A stretch of 64,000 nt of DNA from Actinomycetes bacterium. GTDB lineage: Bacteria > Actinomycetota > Actinomycetes > Actinomycetales > Demequinaceae. The translations under genes were made by a program, and so were the position numbers. This document shows, one piece after another, positions 17,661 through 26,170 of the stretch. Every line of letters begins with the position of its first letter. Position 1 is the first letter of the stretch. Under the pieces are notes generated by a model, which was not told where the DNA came from, did not search any database, and saw only the letters and a list, made by a program, of their open reading frames with translations. The stretch spans positions 5,778 to 69,777 of the forward strand of contig JAEYOR010000027.1 in NCBI GenBank assembly GCA_023411615.1. The letters run 5' to 3'.

Positions 17661-19909
17661 CTGAGGTGCTCGGCCAGCCGCTCACGCGCCTGCTGGGCAC
17701 ACGCACGGCAAACGCGCTCGAGAAGCTTGGCCTGCACACCGCGCACGACCTCCTGCGCCACTACCCGCGCCGCTACGGCAAGCCGGGGGAGCTGACGGAC
17801 ATCTCGGGTCTGCGCACGGGCGAGCACGTGACCGTCATGGCCGAGGTGCGCTCGGCAACGGTGAGGCAGATGCGGTCCCGGGGCGGTGCAATGCTTGAGG
17901 CGATTGTCACGGACGGGCGCGACACGCTTCAGCTCACGTTCTTCGCCAAGCGCCCCGGCGTGCTGCGCACGCATGAAGACAAATTGCGGCCCGGGCGCAC
18001 TGGCCTCTTTACCGGCACCGTCGGGGACTACCGGGGACGGCGTCAGTTAGTTCATCCCGATTACCTCATCGTGGGTCTCGATGCGGCCGACGCTGACGAG
18101 GCCGTCCTTGAGGCGTCCCGGCCCATCCCGATCTACCCAGCTGCAGCGTCGGCCCCTACGTGGCGCATCGCCAAAGCGGTCCGCACCGTGCTCGACCCGT
18201 TGCGTGAGGACGACGTGCCGGACCCCATCCCCGCGTCGGTCAGAGAGGCGCACGGCCTGGGAACACTGCTTGAGGCGCTTCGCGACGTCCATGTGCCTGC
18301 GGACGAGGATGCGGCGCGCGCGGCCAAAGAGCGTTTGCGTTTTGAAGAGGCGCTTGTCTTGCAGACGGCTCTCGCACGGAGAAAGGCCGATCGCGAGGCG
18401 CACGCGGCAACGCCTCGCATGGGGACCGAGGGCGGCCTGCTTGACGCATTCGATGCCCGCTTGCCGTTTGCGCTCACCGATGGGCAGATGGCGGTGTGCG
18501 ATGAGATTTTCACCGACATCGCGCGGCCGACGCCGATGTTGCGCCTCCTTCAAGGTGACGTGGGTGCGGGCAAGACCGTTGTCGCATTGCGAGCGATGCT
18601 GCGGGTGGTGGACTCGGGCGGTCAGGCGGCGCTGCTCGCACCCACCGAGGTGCTTGCCGCGCAACATGAGCGCACCGTCCGCGCATTGCTTGGCCCGCTC
18701 GCGGAGGGAGGCATGCTTGGCGGCGCGGACACCGCGACCCGTGTGACTCTCCTCACCGGTTCTCAAGGCACTGCGGCCCGGCGTCAGGCGCTCGCCGAGG
18801 CGGCGTCGGGAACCGCCGGGATCATCGTTGGCACCCACGCGCTGCTGAGCGAGACGGTTCAGTTTGCGGACCTCGGACTCGTTGTGGTGGACGAGCAACA
18901 CCGTTTTGGCGTCGAGCAGCGCGATGCATTGCGGACGCGCGGCGAACGTGTGCCGCACACCCTCGTCATGACGGCCACGCCCATTCCTCGCACTGTCGCG
19001 ATGACGGTGTTCGGCGATCTCGAGACGTCCCAGCTCACCGAGAAGCCCTCTGGGCGAGTCGACACGACCACCCACGTGGTGCCTGCGGACAACGCCGCGT
19101 GGATGGCGCGCACGTGGGCGCGCGTGCGCGAGGAGGTGGACAACGGCAGGCGCGTATACGTGGTGTGTCCGCGCATCGAAGCTGACGTTCGTGAGGACGA
19201 CGCTGCTGAGGATTTGGACACTTCCGACGCCGACGCTGGGGACAGCTTGCTCGTCGACATCGACAGGAGCGGGGGTGCGGCCTCACCGACACGGCGCCCG
19301 CTTGAGGCTGTTCTCGATGTGGCGGAAAGGCTGCGCGCGCTGCCAATCCTCGGCGGCGTCAACGTGGGCGTGATGCACGGAAGGCTGAGCGCTGACGAGA
19401 AGGACGCGGTCATGAGTGCCTTCGCGGCTGGCCGCACACCGGTGCTTGTCTCGACCACTGTCATCGAGGTGGGTGTCGACGTGCCCGAGGCGTCCGTCAT
19501 GGTGGTGCTGGACGCGGAGCACTTTGGGATCTCGCAGCTCCATCAACTGCGCGGCCGCGTGGGCAGGGGGAGCGTGCCCGGGCTGTGCCTGTTGGTGACG
19601 CATTCGGAGGAGGGGACGCTCTCGCGGGAGCGGCTCGATGCGGTGGCAGCCACCACGGATGGCTTTGCACTCGCGGAAGCCGATCTTGAACTGCGGCGAG
19701 AAGGTGATGTGCTGGGTGCGGCGCAATCGGGAGGACGCAACTCGTTGCGCCTCTTGCGCGTCGTGAAGGATGCGGGGCTCATCGCGAAGGCCCGGGATGT
19801 GGCGCAGCAGCTTGTCGACGCGGATCCGACGCTGGCGACCGCTCCTGCCCTGGCCGCAGCGATCGAGGACTGGCTGGGGGAGCGCGAGGACTATCTCGAG
19901 CGAGCGTAG
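17657..19909 (+). CDS. recG: ATP-dependent DNA helicase RecG
   Basis: A 750-residue superfamily 2 helicase that remodels stalled forks and Holliday junctions. The N-terminal wedge/OB region is present (LRHYPRRYGKPGEL, residues about 30-45). Motifs include Walker A in GDVGAGKTVVALRAML, DEQH in VVDEQHRFGVEQRDAL, MTATPIPRT, TTVIEVGVDVPEASVMV and the QLRGRVGRG motif VI. The start at 17657 overlaps the DAK2 stop (ATGA); longer upstream frames are not needed. A DUF-like insertion near residues 500-540 (acidic, DDAAEDLDTSDAD) is lineage-specific. Confidence 0.96.
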   Translation: MTEVLGQPLTRLLGTRTANALEKLGLHTAHDLLRHYPRRYGKPGELTDISGLRTGEHVTVMAEVRSATVRQMRSRGGAMLEAIVTDGRDTLQLTFFAKRPGVLRTHEDKLRPGRTGLFTGTVGDYRGRRQLVHPDYLIVGLDAADADEAVLEASRPIPIYPAAASAPTWRIAKAVRTVLDPLREDDVPDPIPASVREAHGLGTLLEALRDVHVPADEDAARAAKERLRFEEALVLQTALARRKADREAHAATPRMGTEGGLLDAFDARLPFALTDGQMAVCDEIFTDIARPTPMLRLLQGDVGAGKTVVALRAMLRVVDSGGQAALLAPTEVLAAQHERTVRALLGPLAEGGMLGGADTATRVTLLTGSQGTAARRQALAEAASGTAGIIVGTHALLSETVQFADLGLVVVDEQHRFGVEQRDALRTRGERVPHTLVMTATPIPRTVAMTVFGDLETSQLTEKPSGRVDTTTHVVPADNAAWMARTWARVREEVDNGRRVYVVCPRIEADVREDDAAEDLDTSDADAGDSLLVDIDRSGGAASPTRRPLEAVLDVAERLRALPILGGVNVGVMHGRLSADEKDAVMSAFAAGRTPVLVSTTVIEVGVDVPEASVMVVLDAEHFGISQLHQLRGRVGRGSVPGLCLLVTHSEEGTLSRERLDAVAATTDGFALAEADLELRREGDVLGAAQSGGRNSLRLLRVVKDAGLIAKARDVAQQLVDADPTLATAPALAAAIEDWLGEREDYLERA

Positions 19910-20112
19910 GCTCACTCGGCCAACGGATCCACCCGCACATGCTGCTCGACCGCGTGTCCGACATCAGCATTAGCGTGAGATCCAGCAAAGTCGATGATGA
20001 CTTTGTGTGAGGAGTTGGAGGCGCGAGATAGCGCCGACCTTACAGCGCGGTTGCCGCTCGTCGTGCAGGTGCGCGCCCCGGGGCGGAAACGCCGCCGACT
20101 AAGGATGGACAC

Positions 20113-20406
20113 ATGATTGACGAGATCAATGCCGAAGGCGCAAGAGCGATCGTGTCGGAGTTCCTCACCAAAAGGTGGGGCGAAACCGAGGGCACGCTCT
20201 ATGTCGGTCACGTGTGGGAGGACGAGGATGGTTTCCTTGTGGAGTGGGGGGCGCGGGAGTACCTCGTCGATGGCGACGTAGATTACGTCATTCTGAGCAA
20301 TCTCGCGCTCATCGTGAACCGGTGGACAGGTTTGGTTGAAGAGCATGTCGCAAGCGAAATCTGGCGCCGCGTTGCAGCAATGAAGCCGTTAACCGGCGGT
20401 CAATGA
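20113..20406 (+). CDS. Small YrhB/Imm35-like protein
   Basis: A 97-residue acidic protein starting MIDEINAEGARAIVSEFLTK. The middle part, FLVEWGAREYLVDGDVDY followed by LALIVNRWTG, fits the short YrhB / immunity-protein-35 pattern by resemblance only. No matching toxin is encoded next to it. The 203-bp gap between recG and this gene has no supported CDS; a minus-strand frame ending at 19912 reads in a protein-like way but has no convincing start. Function unknown; an orphan immunity protein is one option. Confidence 0.6.
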   Translation: MIDEINAEGARAIVSEFLTKRWGETEGTLYVGHVWEDEDGFLVEWGAREYLVDGDVDYVILSNLALIVNRWTGLVEEHVASEIWRRVAAMKPLTGGQ

Positions 20407-20533
20407 CGCGCAGGCGGGCCCGCAGGCGTGGGGGGCGAGCCTTTCTATTGCACTCGGAGACCAGCCTCGTCGTTTCATGCTCGTGTTACCAGCATCGTCC
20501 GATACATAGCGATTCCGCCCTTTACTTCCCGCC

Positions 20534-20579
20534 GGTTCTCGCCGATGAGAACCCCAAGCGCGACCTTGCGCCTCGGGGT
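20534..20579 (+). other. Tandem hairpins in the leader of the EAL gene
   Basis: GGTTCTC (20534-20540) pairs perfectly with GAGAACC (20547-20553) around a 6-nt loop. The next stem pairs ACCCC/GCGC with GCGC/GGGGT (20551-20579) and overlaps the first by 3 nt, so the two could be mutually exclusive. No U-tract follows. No known riboswitch class was recognised. Confidence 0.45.
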
Positions 20580-20616
20580 GGGGACGCGCACTGACGACCC
20601 GGAAGGTTGCGCGCAT

Positions 20617-21816
20617 ATGGCAGACGCCAGTAGGGACCCGGCTCAGGCCGGCAGCGCGCCCCGGTGGCGTCACGCGCCGCCAATGCGGGTGCGAACCACG
20701 TCCTTTGCGCCGTCGTCATGGCGGCACTGGCTCAACTGGCTCATCGTTGGCCTCTCCTTCATCGGTATCACCGCGCTCGTGATCGTGACCGGCGGTGCAC
20801 CGAACACGTGGATGCACCTGTATTACATCCCGGTGCTGTACGTCGCGGTGGAATACGGCTTTCGTGGCGCGACGCTCGCCGGCACCGTAGCCGGATTGAT
20901 GGCTGGCTTGCTTGTGCCGGTCAGTGCGACGGGCGGCGTACAGCAACTCTCGTCGTGGGGTGTGCGACTCGTCTTGTTCGTCCTCGTGGGCGTTGCCGCG
21001 GCATGGTTCGCGCGTGAACAACCCCGGCCACTCGACATCATGCTTCGTGACCTGTGGATGTCGCACTCTTTGCGAACTGCTGTTCGTCACGGTGGGATCT
21101 CGGTGCACTTCCAACCCGTCGTCGCGCTTCACGACGGAGAAGTCATTGGCGCGGAGGCGCTCTGCCGGTGGGAAGGCGCGGCGCCATCGATGCGCTCTCC
21201 CGCGACGTTCATTCCGGCCGCCGAACGTTCAGGGACAATTCATGCACTTGGCAAAGAGGTGATGCGTCAGGTCGCCGAACAAGGCGGCACATGGGCCAAG
21301 CAAGGCCGGGAACGCTTTCTCATCAACGTCAATGTGTCCGCCGTTGAACTGGGGAGCGAGACCTTTATTGATTGCCTCTCAAACATGGTGCGCTCCGAAC
21401 CGGGCCGTCACTTTCGATGGTGCATTGAGGTGACCGAGACCGTCCTTGTCGCCAACCCCGAGCGGGCTCGCCATGTACTGGAGCGCGCCCACGCACTTGG
21501 TGTGACCGTCGCCCTCGATGACTTTGGCACGGGGTACTCGTCCCTCACCTACTTGGCAGAATTCCCCATTGACGTCATCAAGATCGATCGATCCTTCATC
21601 GCGACGTCAGACATCGACGCCACATCCCGGTCCCTCATCGCGGCTGTTGTCCAACTCGCCACGGCGGTGGGGGCGGAGACGATTGCTGAGGGGATCGAAA
21701 CCGAAGAGCAATTGCGCGCGGTGACCGAACTGGGTTGCACTTTTGGGCAGGGGTACCTGCTCGGCCGCCCGCAACAGGCCGACGCCATGGATTGGCAGCG
21801 CCGCGTCCTCGTCTGA
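20617..21816 (+). CDS. Membrane EAL-domain c-di-GMP phosphodiesterase
   Basis: A 399-residue protein: three or four N-terminal hydrophobic segments (about residues 43-140) and a cytoplasmic EAL domain. The catalytic set looks complete: EAL in GAEALCRW, Asn in INVNVSA, Glu in EVTETVL, DDFGTGYSS, KIDRSFI, AEGIET and GQGYLLG. I expect hydrolysis of c-di-GMP to pGpG. No GGDEF domain is present. The ATG at 20617 (GGAAGG upstream) is preferred over a GTG 63 codons earlier, whose extension is not family-like. The 210-bp leader contains two hairpins. Confidence 0.92.
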   Translation: MADASRDPAQAGSAPRWRHAPPMRVRTTSFAPSSWRHWLNWLIVGLSFIGITALVIVTGGAPNTWMHLYYIPVLYVAVEYGFRGATLAGTVAGLMAGLLVPVSATGGVQQLSSWGVRLVLFVLVGVAAAWFAREQPRPLDIMLRDLWMSHSLRTAVRHGGISVHFQPVVALHDGEVIGAEALCRWEGAAPSMRSPATFIPAAERSGTIHALGKEVMRQVAEQGGTWAKQGRERFLINVNVSAVELGSETFIDCLSNMVRSEPGRHFRWCIEVTETVLVANPERARHVLERAHALGVTVALDDFGTGYSSLTYLAEFPIDVIKIDRSFIATSDIDATSRSLIAAVVQLATAVGAETIAEGIETEEQLRAVTELGCTFGQGYLLGRPQQADAMDWQRRVLV

Positions 21817-21850
21817 GGAGCACCACAGGTGAGCATCTACGCTGATCCCC

Positions 21851-22402
21851 ATGACGCGCATCATCGCGGGAGAGTTCGGAGGGCGCACCCTTACTGTGCC
21901 GAAGGCGGGAACGCGGCCCACGTCAGACCGGGTGCGCGAAGCGATCTTTTCTCGCCTCGATCATGCAGATTCCCTTCGCGGCGCCCGTGTCGCAGATCTC
22001 TTCGCGGGATCAGGCGCGCTCGGGCTGGAAGCGCTGAGCCGTGGATCGGCACACGCGACCTTCGTTGAGTCCGCGACTTCTGCCGTGCGTGTCATTGAGG
22101 CGAATGTGCGCGAGCTCGGCGTGGGCACGCGCACGTCGGTGGTGCGCGAACGCGTCCAGCCCTTCCTTGACCGGACGCAGCAGATGTGGGACCTCGTGTT
22201 CCTCGATCCGCCTTATGACATCGGTGACGGCGACCTCGCCGCTGTGGTGGCGGGGGTGGTGCCGCGCCTTGCACCTCATGCACCTTTGGTGCTTGAAGTC
22301 TCCTCACGCAAGCGGACACCCGAATGGCCCGCTGGTCTTCAACTCGTCCAAACAAAGGTGTATGGCGAAACGACCGTGCACTTCGCGGAACGGGTGCGCT
22401 AG
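21851..22402 (+). CDS. rsmD: 16S rRNA (guanine(966)-N2)-methyltransferase
   Basis: A 183-residue SAM-dependent methyltransferase. It has the N-terminal MTRIIAGEFGGRTL of the family, motif I in VADLFAGSGALGLEALSRG and the catalytic DPPY in LVFLDPPYDIG. It acts on G966 of 16S rRNA in the assembling small subunit. It is followed by coaD after 10 bp, the standard rsmD-coaD pair. Confidence 0.95.
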   Translation: MTRIIAGEFGGRTLTVPKAGTRPTSDRVREAIFSRLDHADSLRGARVADLFAGSGALGLEALSRGSAHATFVESATSAVRVIEANVRELGVGTRTSVVRERVQPFLDRTQQMWDLVFLDPPYDIGDGDLAAVVAGVVPRLAPHAPLVLEVSSRKRTPEWPAGLQLVQTKVYGETTVHFAERVR

Positions 22403-22412
22403 GTTGCCACGT

Positions 22413-22895
22413 ATGGCCACCGTCGTCTTCCCTGGCACCTTTGACCCCTTCACCTTGGGGCATGTCGACATCACGGTCCGCGCACGGCAACTCTTTGATC
22501 ACGTTGTCATCGCCGTGGCCCACAACTCAGCGAAGTCGCCTCTCCTCACCGTTGACCAGCGAGTGGAACTGGCGAAGAGCGCAATGGCGCACGTGGACGG
22601 CGTCGAGGTGATGGAAGCGAACGGTCTGCTCGCTGATTTCTGCGAGTCGCTCGGTGCGGTCGCGATCGTCAAGGGACTGCGTGGCGGTGCTGACTACGAC
22701 CTCGAGCGTCCGATGGCCCTCATGAACCGCTCAATCTCAGGAATCGAGACCGTCTTCATCACGGGGGACTCTGCTTTGGCCCATGTGGCCTCCTCCCTCG
22801 TGCGCGACGTGGCACGCCACGGCGGCGACATCCACGCATATGTGCCCCCGGGTGTGGAACAGGCTCTTCTGGCCGCCTTGCGCGACAAAGCATGA
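22413..22895 (+). CDS. coaD: Phosphopantetheine adenylyltransferase
   Basis: A 160-residue nucleotidyltransferase of CoA synthesis, forming dephospho-CoA. It starts MATVVFPGTFDPFTLGHVD with the TxGH adenylation motif, and later has RGGADYDLERPMALMNR, FITGDSALAHVASSLVRDVA and YVPPGV. The ATG at 22413 gives the family's usual length. It lies 10 bp after rsmD. Confidence 0.97.
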   Translation: MATVVFPGTFDPFTLGHVDITVRARQLFDHVVIAVAHNSAKSPLLTVDQRVELAKSAMAHVDGVEVMEANGLLADFCESLGAVAIVKGLRGGADYDLERPMALMNRSISGIETVFITGDSALAHVASSLVRDVARHGGDIHAYVPPGVEQALLAALRDKA

Positions 22896-23019
22896 GCGGG
22901 AACATGCCGACGCCGACGCTCGGTTGAGTTCTGGCCCGCCCATCCCGTAGAATCGTTCGCTGGCCCATCGGTCTCGACCGGGCCGAGGTCCCGAGGACCG
23001 CAAGGACATGGAGGAGCGT

Positions 23020-23589
23020 GTGAAACACACTCCCGGTGCCGAATCACCTTTCCGCCTTCACGTGCGGGATCTGGTGCGCCGGCCGGGTACTCGTCGCGAG
23101 TACTCCAGTGATCTGGCGCTCCCCGAATCGCTCGGCACAGACGTGATCGCGGTCCCTGAGGGAGCCCCAGCCGCCCTGCACGTGCAGGCGGAGGTGGTGA
23201 CTGACGGGATCTGGGTCAGTGGCACCTTCACCGCGCAGGCGGAAGGGGAGTGCAGTCGCTGTTTGGAGCCCGTCGTCATCGACGTGGACGTTCCGGTACA
23301 GGGCCTGTTCCTCTATCCGGACGCCTCGCACGGCGAAGATGACGAGACGGACGACGTCTACGAGTTCGACGGCGAGAGCATCGACCTCACGGAGGTCGTA
23401 CGGGATGCGGTGGTCACCAGCCTGCCGTTCATCCCATTGTGCGAACCGGACTGCCCGGGGCTGTGCGACAAGTGTGGTGCGCGGCTCGTGGACGATCCGG
23501 GCCACGCACATGAGATACTCGACCCTCGTTGGTCGTCTCTAGAGAACGTGAAAGACAGCCTCGGGCTGTCAAACAAGGAAGAGAGTTAG
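23020..23589 (+). CDS. YceD/DUF177 family protein
   Basis: A 189-residue protein of the YceD family, usually encoded just before rpmF. The GTG at 23020 is chosen because GGAGGAG precedes it; an ATG at 23008 is in frame. Cys pairs CSRC (mid-protein) and CEPDCPGLCDKCG (C-terminal half) suggest metal binding. YceD proteins are implicated in 23S rRNA or ribosome maturation in plants and bacteria (family knowledge). It is followed 2 bp later by rpmF, so the two are coupled. Confidence 0.9.
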   Translation: MKHTPGAESPFRLHVRDLVRRPGTRREYSSDLALPESLGTDVIAVPEGAPAALHVQAEVVTDGIWVSGTFTAQAEGECSRCLEPVVIDVDVPVQGLFLYPDASHGEDDETDDVYEFDGESIDLTEVVRDAVVTSLPFIPLCEPDCPGLCDKCGARLVDDPGHAHEILDPRWSSLENVKDSLGLSNKEES

Positions 23590-23591
23590 CC

Positions 23592-23786
23592 GTGGCTGTT
23601 CCCAAGCGCAAGATGTCGCGCAGCAACACCCGCTCGCGTCGTTCGCAGTGGAAGACGACTGCTGCCGACCTGACGACGTGCCCGCGTTGCAAGGCCCAGC
23701 GCCTATCGCACGCTGCATGCCCGTCGTGCGGTGCCTACAACGGCCGCGAGTACGCCGAGGCTGTGCGCACCGAGCACGAGGGCTAA
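23592..23786 (+). CDS. rpmF: 50S ribosomal protein L32
   Basis: A 64-residue L32 with the start AVPKRKMSRSNTRSRR, encoded from GTG at 23592. Four cysteines (CPRC and CPSC) mark the zinc-ribbon form. It lies between yceD and rnc in the conserved cluster; the 2-bp gap from yceD and 18 bp to rnc indicate one transcript. Confidence 0.97.
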   Translation: MAVPKRKMSRSNTRSRRSQWKTTAADLTTCPRCKAQRLSHAACPSCGAYNGREYAEAVRTEHEG

Positions 23787-23804
23787 CCAGCCTCGTCGTC
23801 TTCC

Positions 23805-24503
23805 GTGAGCGCTCAGGGTCACGACGCCGCCACCGTCCTCACACGACGGCTCGGCGTCGCGATTGACCCCGAGTTGCTGGTGCTGTCGCTGACGCACCGC
23901 TCTTTCGCGTACGAAAACGGTGGCCTTCCCACAAACGAGCGTCTCGAGTTTCTCGGTGACGCCGTCCTCGGCATCGTTGTCACCGACATGCTGTACCGCG
24001 AGCACCCCGAACTTCCCGAAGGGGCGCTCGCCAAGATGCGCGCCTCATGCGTATCTCAACGCGCCCTCGCCATCGTCGCTCGCGACCTTGGTCTGGGCGC
24101 GTTTGTGTTGCTAGGAAAAGGCGAACAAGCGACGGGCGGCGCCGACAAGGACTCGATCCTGTGCGACAGCCTCGAGGCTCTCTTTGGGGCGATCTACCTC
24201 AGCCACGGCATCGACGTGGCCCGAAGCGTGATCCTCACACTCGTCGGCCCATCCCTGGCGCGCGCCGCCACCGCTGGCGATGCGCTCGACTGGAAGACCG
24301 CCCTGCAAGAGGCGTGCGCCGCACACGGACTGCCAGCACCCGTGTATGACGTGGTGGGCGAAGGCCCTGACCATGCCCGCACCTTTACCGCCACCGTGCT
24401 GATCGCCGGGCAGGCTCGTGGTACCGGCGTCGGCTCAGCAAAGAAGATCGCCGAACAGGAAGCCGCTCAGCAGGCCCACGCGTCGCTGACTGCCAATGCC
24501 TGA
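23805..24503 (+). CDS. rnc: Ribonuclease III
   Basis: A 232-residue double-strand RNA endonuclease for rRNA and mRNA processing. The N-terminal catalytic domain has the signature NERLEFLGDAVLGIVVTDML and the downstream acidic DSLEALFGAIYL. The C-terminal dsRNA-binding domain ends GVGSAKKIAEQEAAQQAH. GTG start at 23805. Its end overlaps the mutM start by 8 bp, implying coupled translation. Confidence 0.97.
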   Translation: MSAQGHDAATVLTRRLGVAIDPELLVLSLTHRSFAYENGGLPTNERLEFLGDAVLGIVVTDMLYREHPELPEGALAKMRASCVSQRALAIVARDLGLGAFVLLGKGEQATGGADKDSILCDSLEALFGAIYLSHGIDVARSVILTLVGPSLARAATAGDALDWKTALQEACAAHGLPAPVYDVVGEGPDHARTFTATVLIAGQARGTGVGSAKKIAEQEAAQQAHASLTANA

Positions 24504-25422
24504 GCTTCCTGAAGTCGAGGTTGTCCGCTCGGGTCTTGAAGCCCTCGTCCGCGGCGCGACCATCACCGATGTTGAGATACGCCGTGAATCCTGCGTCCGG
24601 CTCACGCCCGGCGGCCCCCGCGAATTCGCCGACGCTGTCATCGGCGGCCGTATCGACGAGGTGGCGCGCCGGGGCAAGTTCTTGTGGATGCCGCTTGTGG
24701 GCGACGACGCCGCAGATGACTTCTCGCTCTCCGCGCACCTCGGTATGTCGGGCCAGTTCCGCGTCTTCGAGGCGGAGCCGCCCGACGCCCATACGCACTG
24801 CAGGGCGCGCTTCAAGCTTGAGCGTGGGGGTCAGCGTCTCACGCTCGACTTTCTTGACCAGCGCACCTTTGGTTACCTCCATGCGGAGCCCCTCGCGCCC
24901 GCCGCCGATGGCCTCCCCGGTGGGGAAGGGACGGAGCGCCCCATGGTGCCCGTCTCGGTGACGCACATCGGGCGAGACGCCCTTGACCCTCATCTTGATC
25001 TCGGAGCCGCGACACGGCGTTTGCGTTCGGGGACCCGGGGCATCAAGCAGGTGCTGCTCGATCAGACCGTCATCAGCGGCGTGGGAAACATCTACGCCGA
25101 CGAGGCGCTGTGGCGCGCCCGAATCCACCCTCAGCGCCCGGCACGCACACTGAGCGCCGCGTCCGCACGTGAACTCGTAGAACAAGCGCAAGCCGTCATG
25201 ACAGCCGCGCTCGCTCAGGGCGGGACGAGCTTTGACGCGCTCTACGTCAACGTCAATGGAGAGTCGGGCTACTTCTCGCGCAGCCTCGATGCGTATGGCC
25301 GCGCAGGTGAGCCATGCGCACGCTGCGGCGTCGCAATAAGCCGCGCCACCGTCGGCGGTCGGTCCACGCACTGGTGCCACCGCTGCCAAAGGGCCTATCG
25401 CCCGTTCGTGACCCGGGACTAG
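24496..25422 (+). CDS. mutM: Formamidopyrimidine-DNA glycosylase
   Basis: A 308-residue base-excision repair enzyme removing oxidised purines. It begins MPELPEVEVVRSGLEALV, so after Met removal Pro1 is the Schiff-base nucleophile and Glu2 the catalytic acid. ISGVGNIYADEALW is the helix-two-turn-helix, and the C-terminal zinc finger CARC...CHRC is complete. The 8-bp overlap with rnc is a common actinobacterial layout. The stop codon lies inside a GGGACTAG stretch just upstream of the response-regulator promoter. Confidence 0.96.
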   Translation: MPELPEVEVVRSGLEALVRGATITDVEIRRESCVRLTPGGPREFADAVIGGRIDEVARRGKFLWMPLVGDDAADDFSLSAHLGMSGQFRVFEAEPPDAHTHCRARFKLERGGQRLTLDFLDQRTFGYLHAEPLAPAADGLPGGEGTERPMVPVSVTHIGRDALDPHLDLGAATRRLRSGTRGIKQVLLDQTVISGVGNIYADEALWRARIHPQRPARTLSAASARELVEQAQAVMTAALAQGGTSFDALYVNVNGESGYFSRSLDAYGRAGEPCARCGVAISRATVGGRSTHWCHRCQRAYRPFVTRD

Positions 25423-25496
25423 GACTCCCGGACGTGTGGCCCACGGACGTTGAGCACGAGTTCAGGGCCGAACCCGCACACAAAGAGGCGGGACCC

Positions 25497-25538
25497 GGGA
25501 CCTTCGCCCCGCGCGGGCCCAGGACCCGCGGCTAGCCT
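25497..25538 (+). promoter_or_regulatory. DosR-box-like site and -10 of the response regulator
   Basis: GGGAC-CTTC-GCCCC at 25497-25510 fits the GGGAC-N4-GNCCC form of the DosR box. A -10-like TAGCCT lies at 25533-25538, about 32 bp centre to centre downstream. Because the start codon is at 25546, the transcript would be nearly or fully leaderless. A second GGGACC half-site lies at 25490. This suggests autoregulation. Confidence 0.55.
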
Positions 25539-25545
25539 TAGGGAC

Positions 25546-26163
25546 ATGAGCAATGTCAGGGTTCTAGTGCTGGATGACCACGAGGTAGTACGCCGAGGCA
25601 TCTGTGACATCCTCGACCGCGCTGACGGCATCGAAGTCGTCGCCGAGGCCGGGACTGTCGCACAAGCCGTCCGTCGTGCTGACGCGGTACGTCCCGATGT
25701 GGTGCTTTCGGATCTGCGTTTGCCGGATGGCACCGGTCTTGAGTTGATCGCACACGTGCGCCGCACGTTGCCCGACTCTCACATCGTTGTCCTCACGTCC
25801 TACGACGACGACGAGGCGCGATCCGCAGCCCGCACCGCAGGCGCCGACATGTTCCTGCCCAAGACCGCTGGCTCGCAGCAGGTGGTCGAGGCGGTTCGTT
25901 TGGCGGCCTCCGGCAAGGAGCACGGCCAGCACATCCGGGTCCGTGACGATGAGGTGCTCAGCAGGCTCACGCCGATGGAGCGACGCGTGGTCGAGTTGGT
26001 GGGCCAGGGCCTTGCGAACCGCGAGATCGGCGATGAGCTCGGCATTGCTGAGAAGACCGTGAAGAACCACGTGACGAGCGTGCTGTCCAAGATGGGTCTT
26101 CAGCGCCGTACGCAAGTAGTGGCGTGGGCTACACGCCGGCACGCCTCTTCGTTCCGCGGCTAA
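25546..26163 (+). CDS. NarL/LuxR-family response regulator, DosR-like
   Basis: A 205-residue two-component regulator. The receiver domain (residues 1-120) has Asp10-Asp11, phospho-acceptor Asp56 (VVLSDLRLPDGTGLEL), Thr84 and Lys106. The C-terminal LuxR helix-turn-helix starts at LSRLTPMERRVVELV. The recognition helix AEKTVKNHV keeps the residues (Lys170, Lys173, Asn174) equivalent to the DNA-contact Lys179, Lys182 and Asn183 of mycobacterial DosR (recalled from the literature). It converges on the GAF histidine kinase gene (7-bp gap), its likely partner. Own promoter carries a GGGAC-N4-GCCCC site. Confidence 0.88.
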   Translation: MSNVRVLVLDDHEVVRRGICDILDRADGIEVVAEAGTVAQAVRRADAVRPDVVLSDLRLPDGTGLELIAHVRRTLPDSHIVVLTSYDDDEARSAARTAGADMFLPKTAGSQQVVEAVRLAASGKEHGQHIRVRDDEVLSRLTPMERRVVELVGQGLANREIGDELGIAEKTVKNHVTSVLSKMGLQRRTQVVAWATRRHASSFRG

Positions 26164-26170
26164 CGCTCAC

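Noticed and set aside
22987..23000. GGTCCCGAGGACC dyad upstream of yceD as a DosR box
   Set aside because: Arms are GGTCC/GGACC with 3-nt spacing, the wrong orientation and geometry.
25414..25432. CGGGACTAGGACTCCCGG at the mutM stop as a DosR box
   Set aside because: Arms are spaced 15 rather than 14 bp and lie too far from the predicted -10; noted only as a possible weak extra site.
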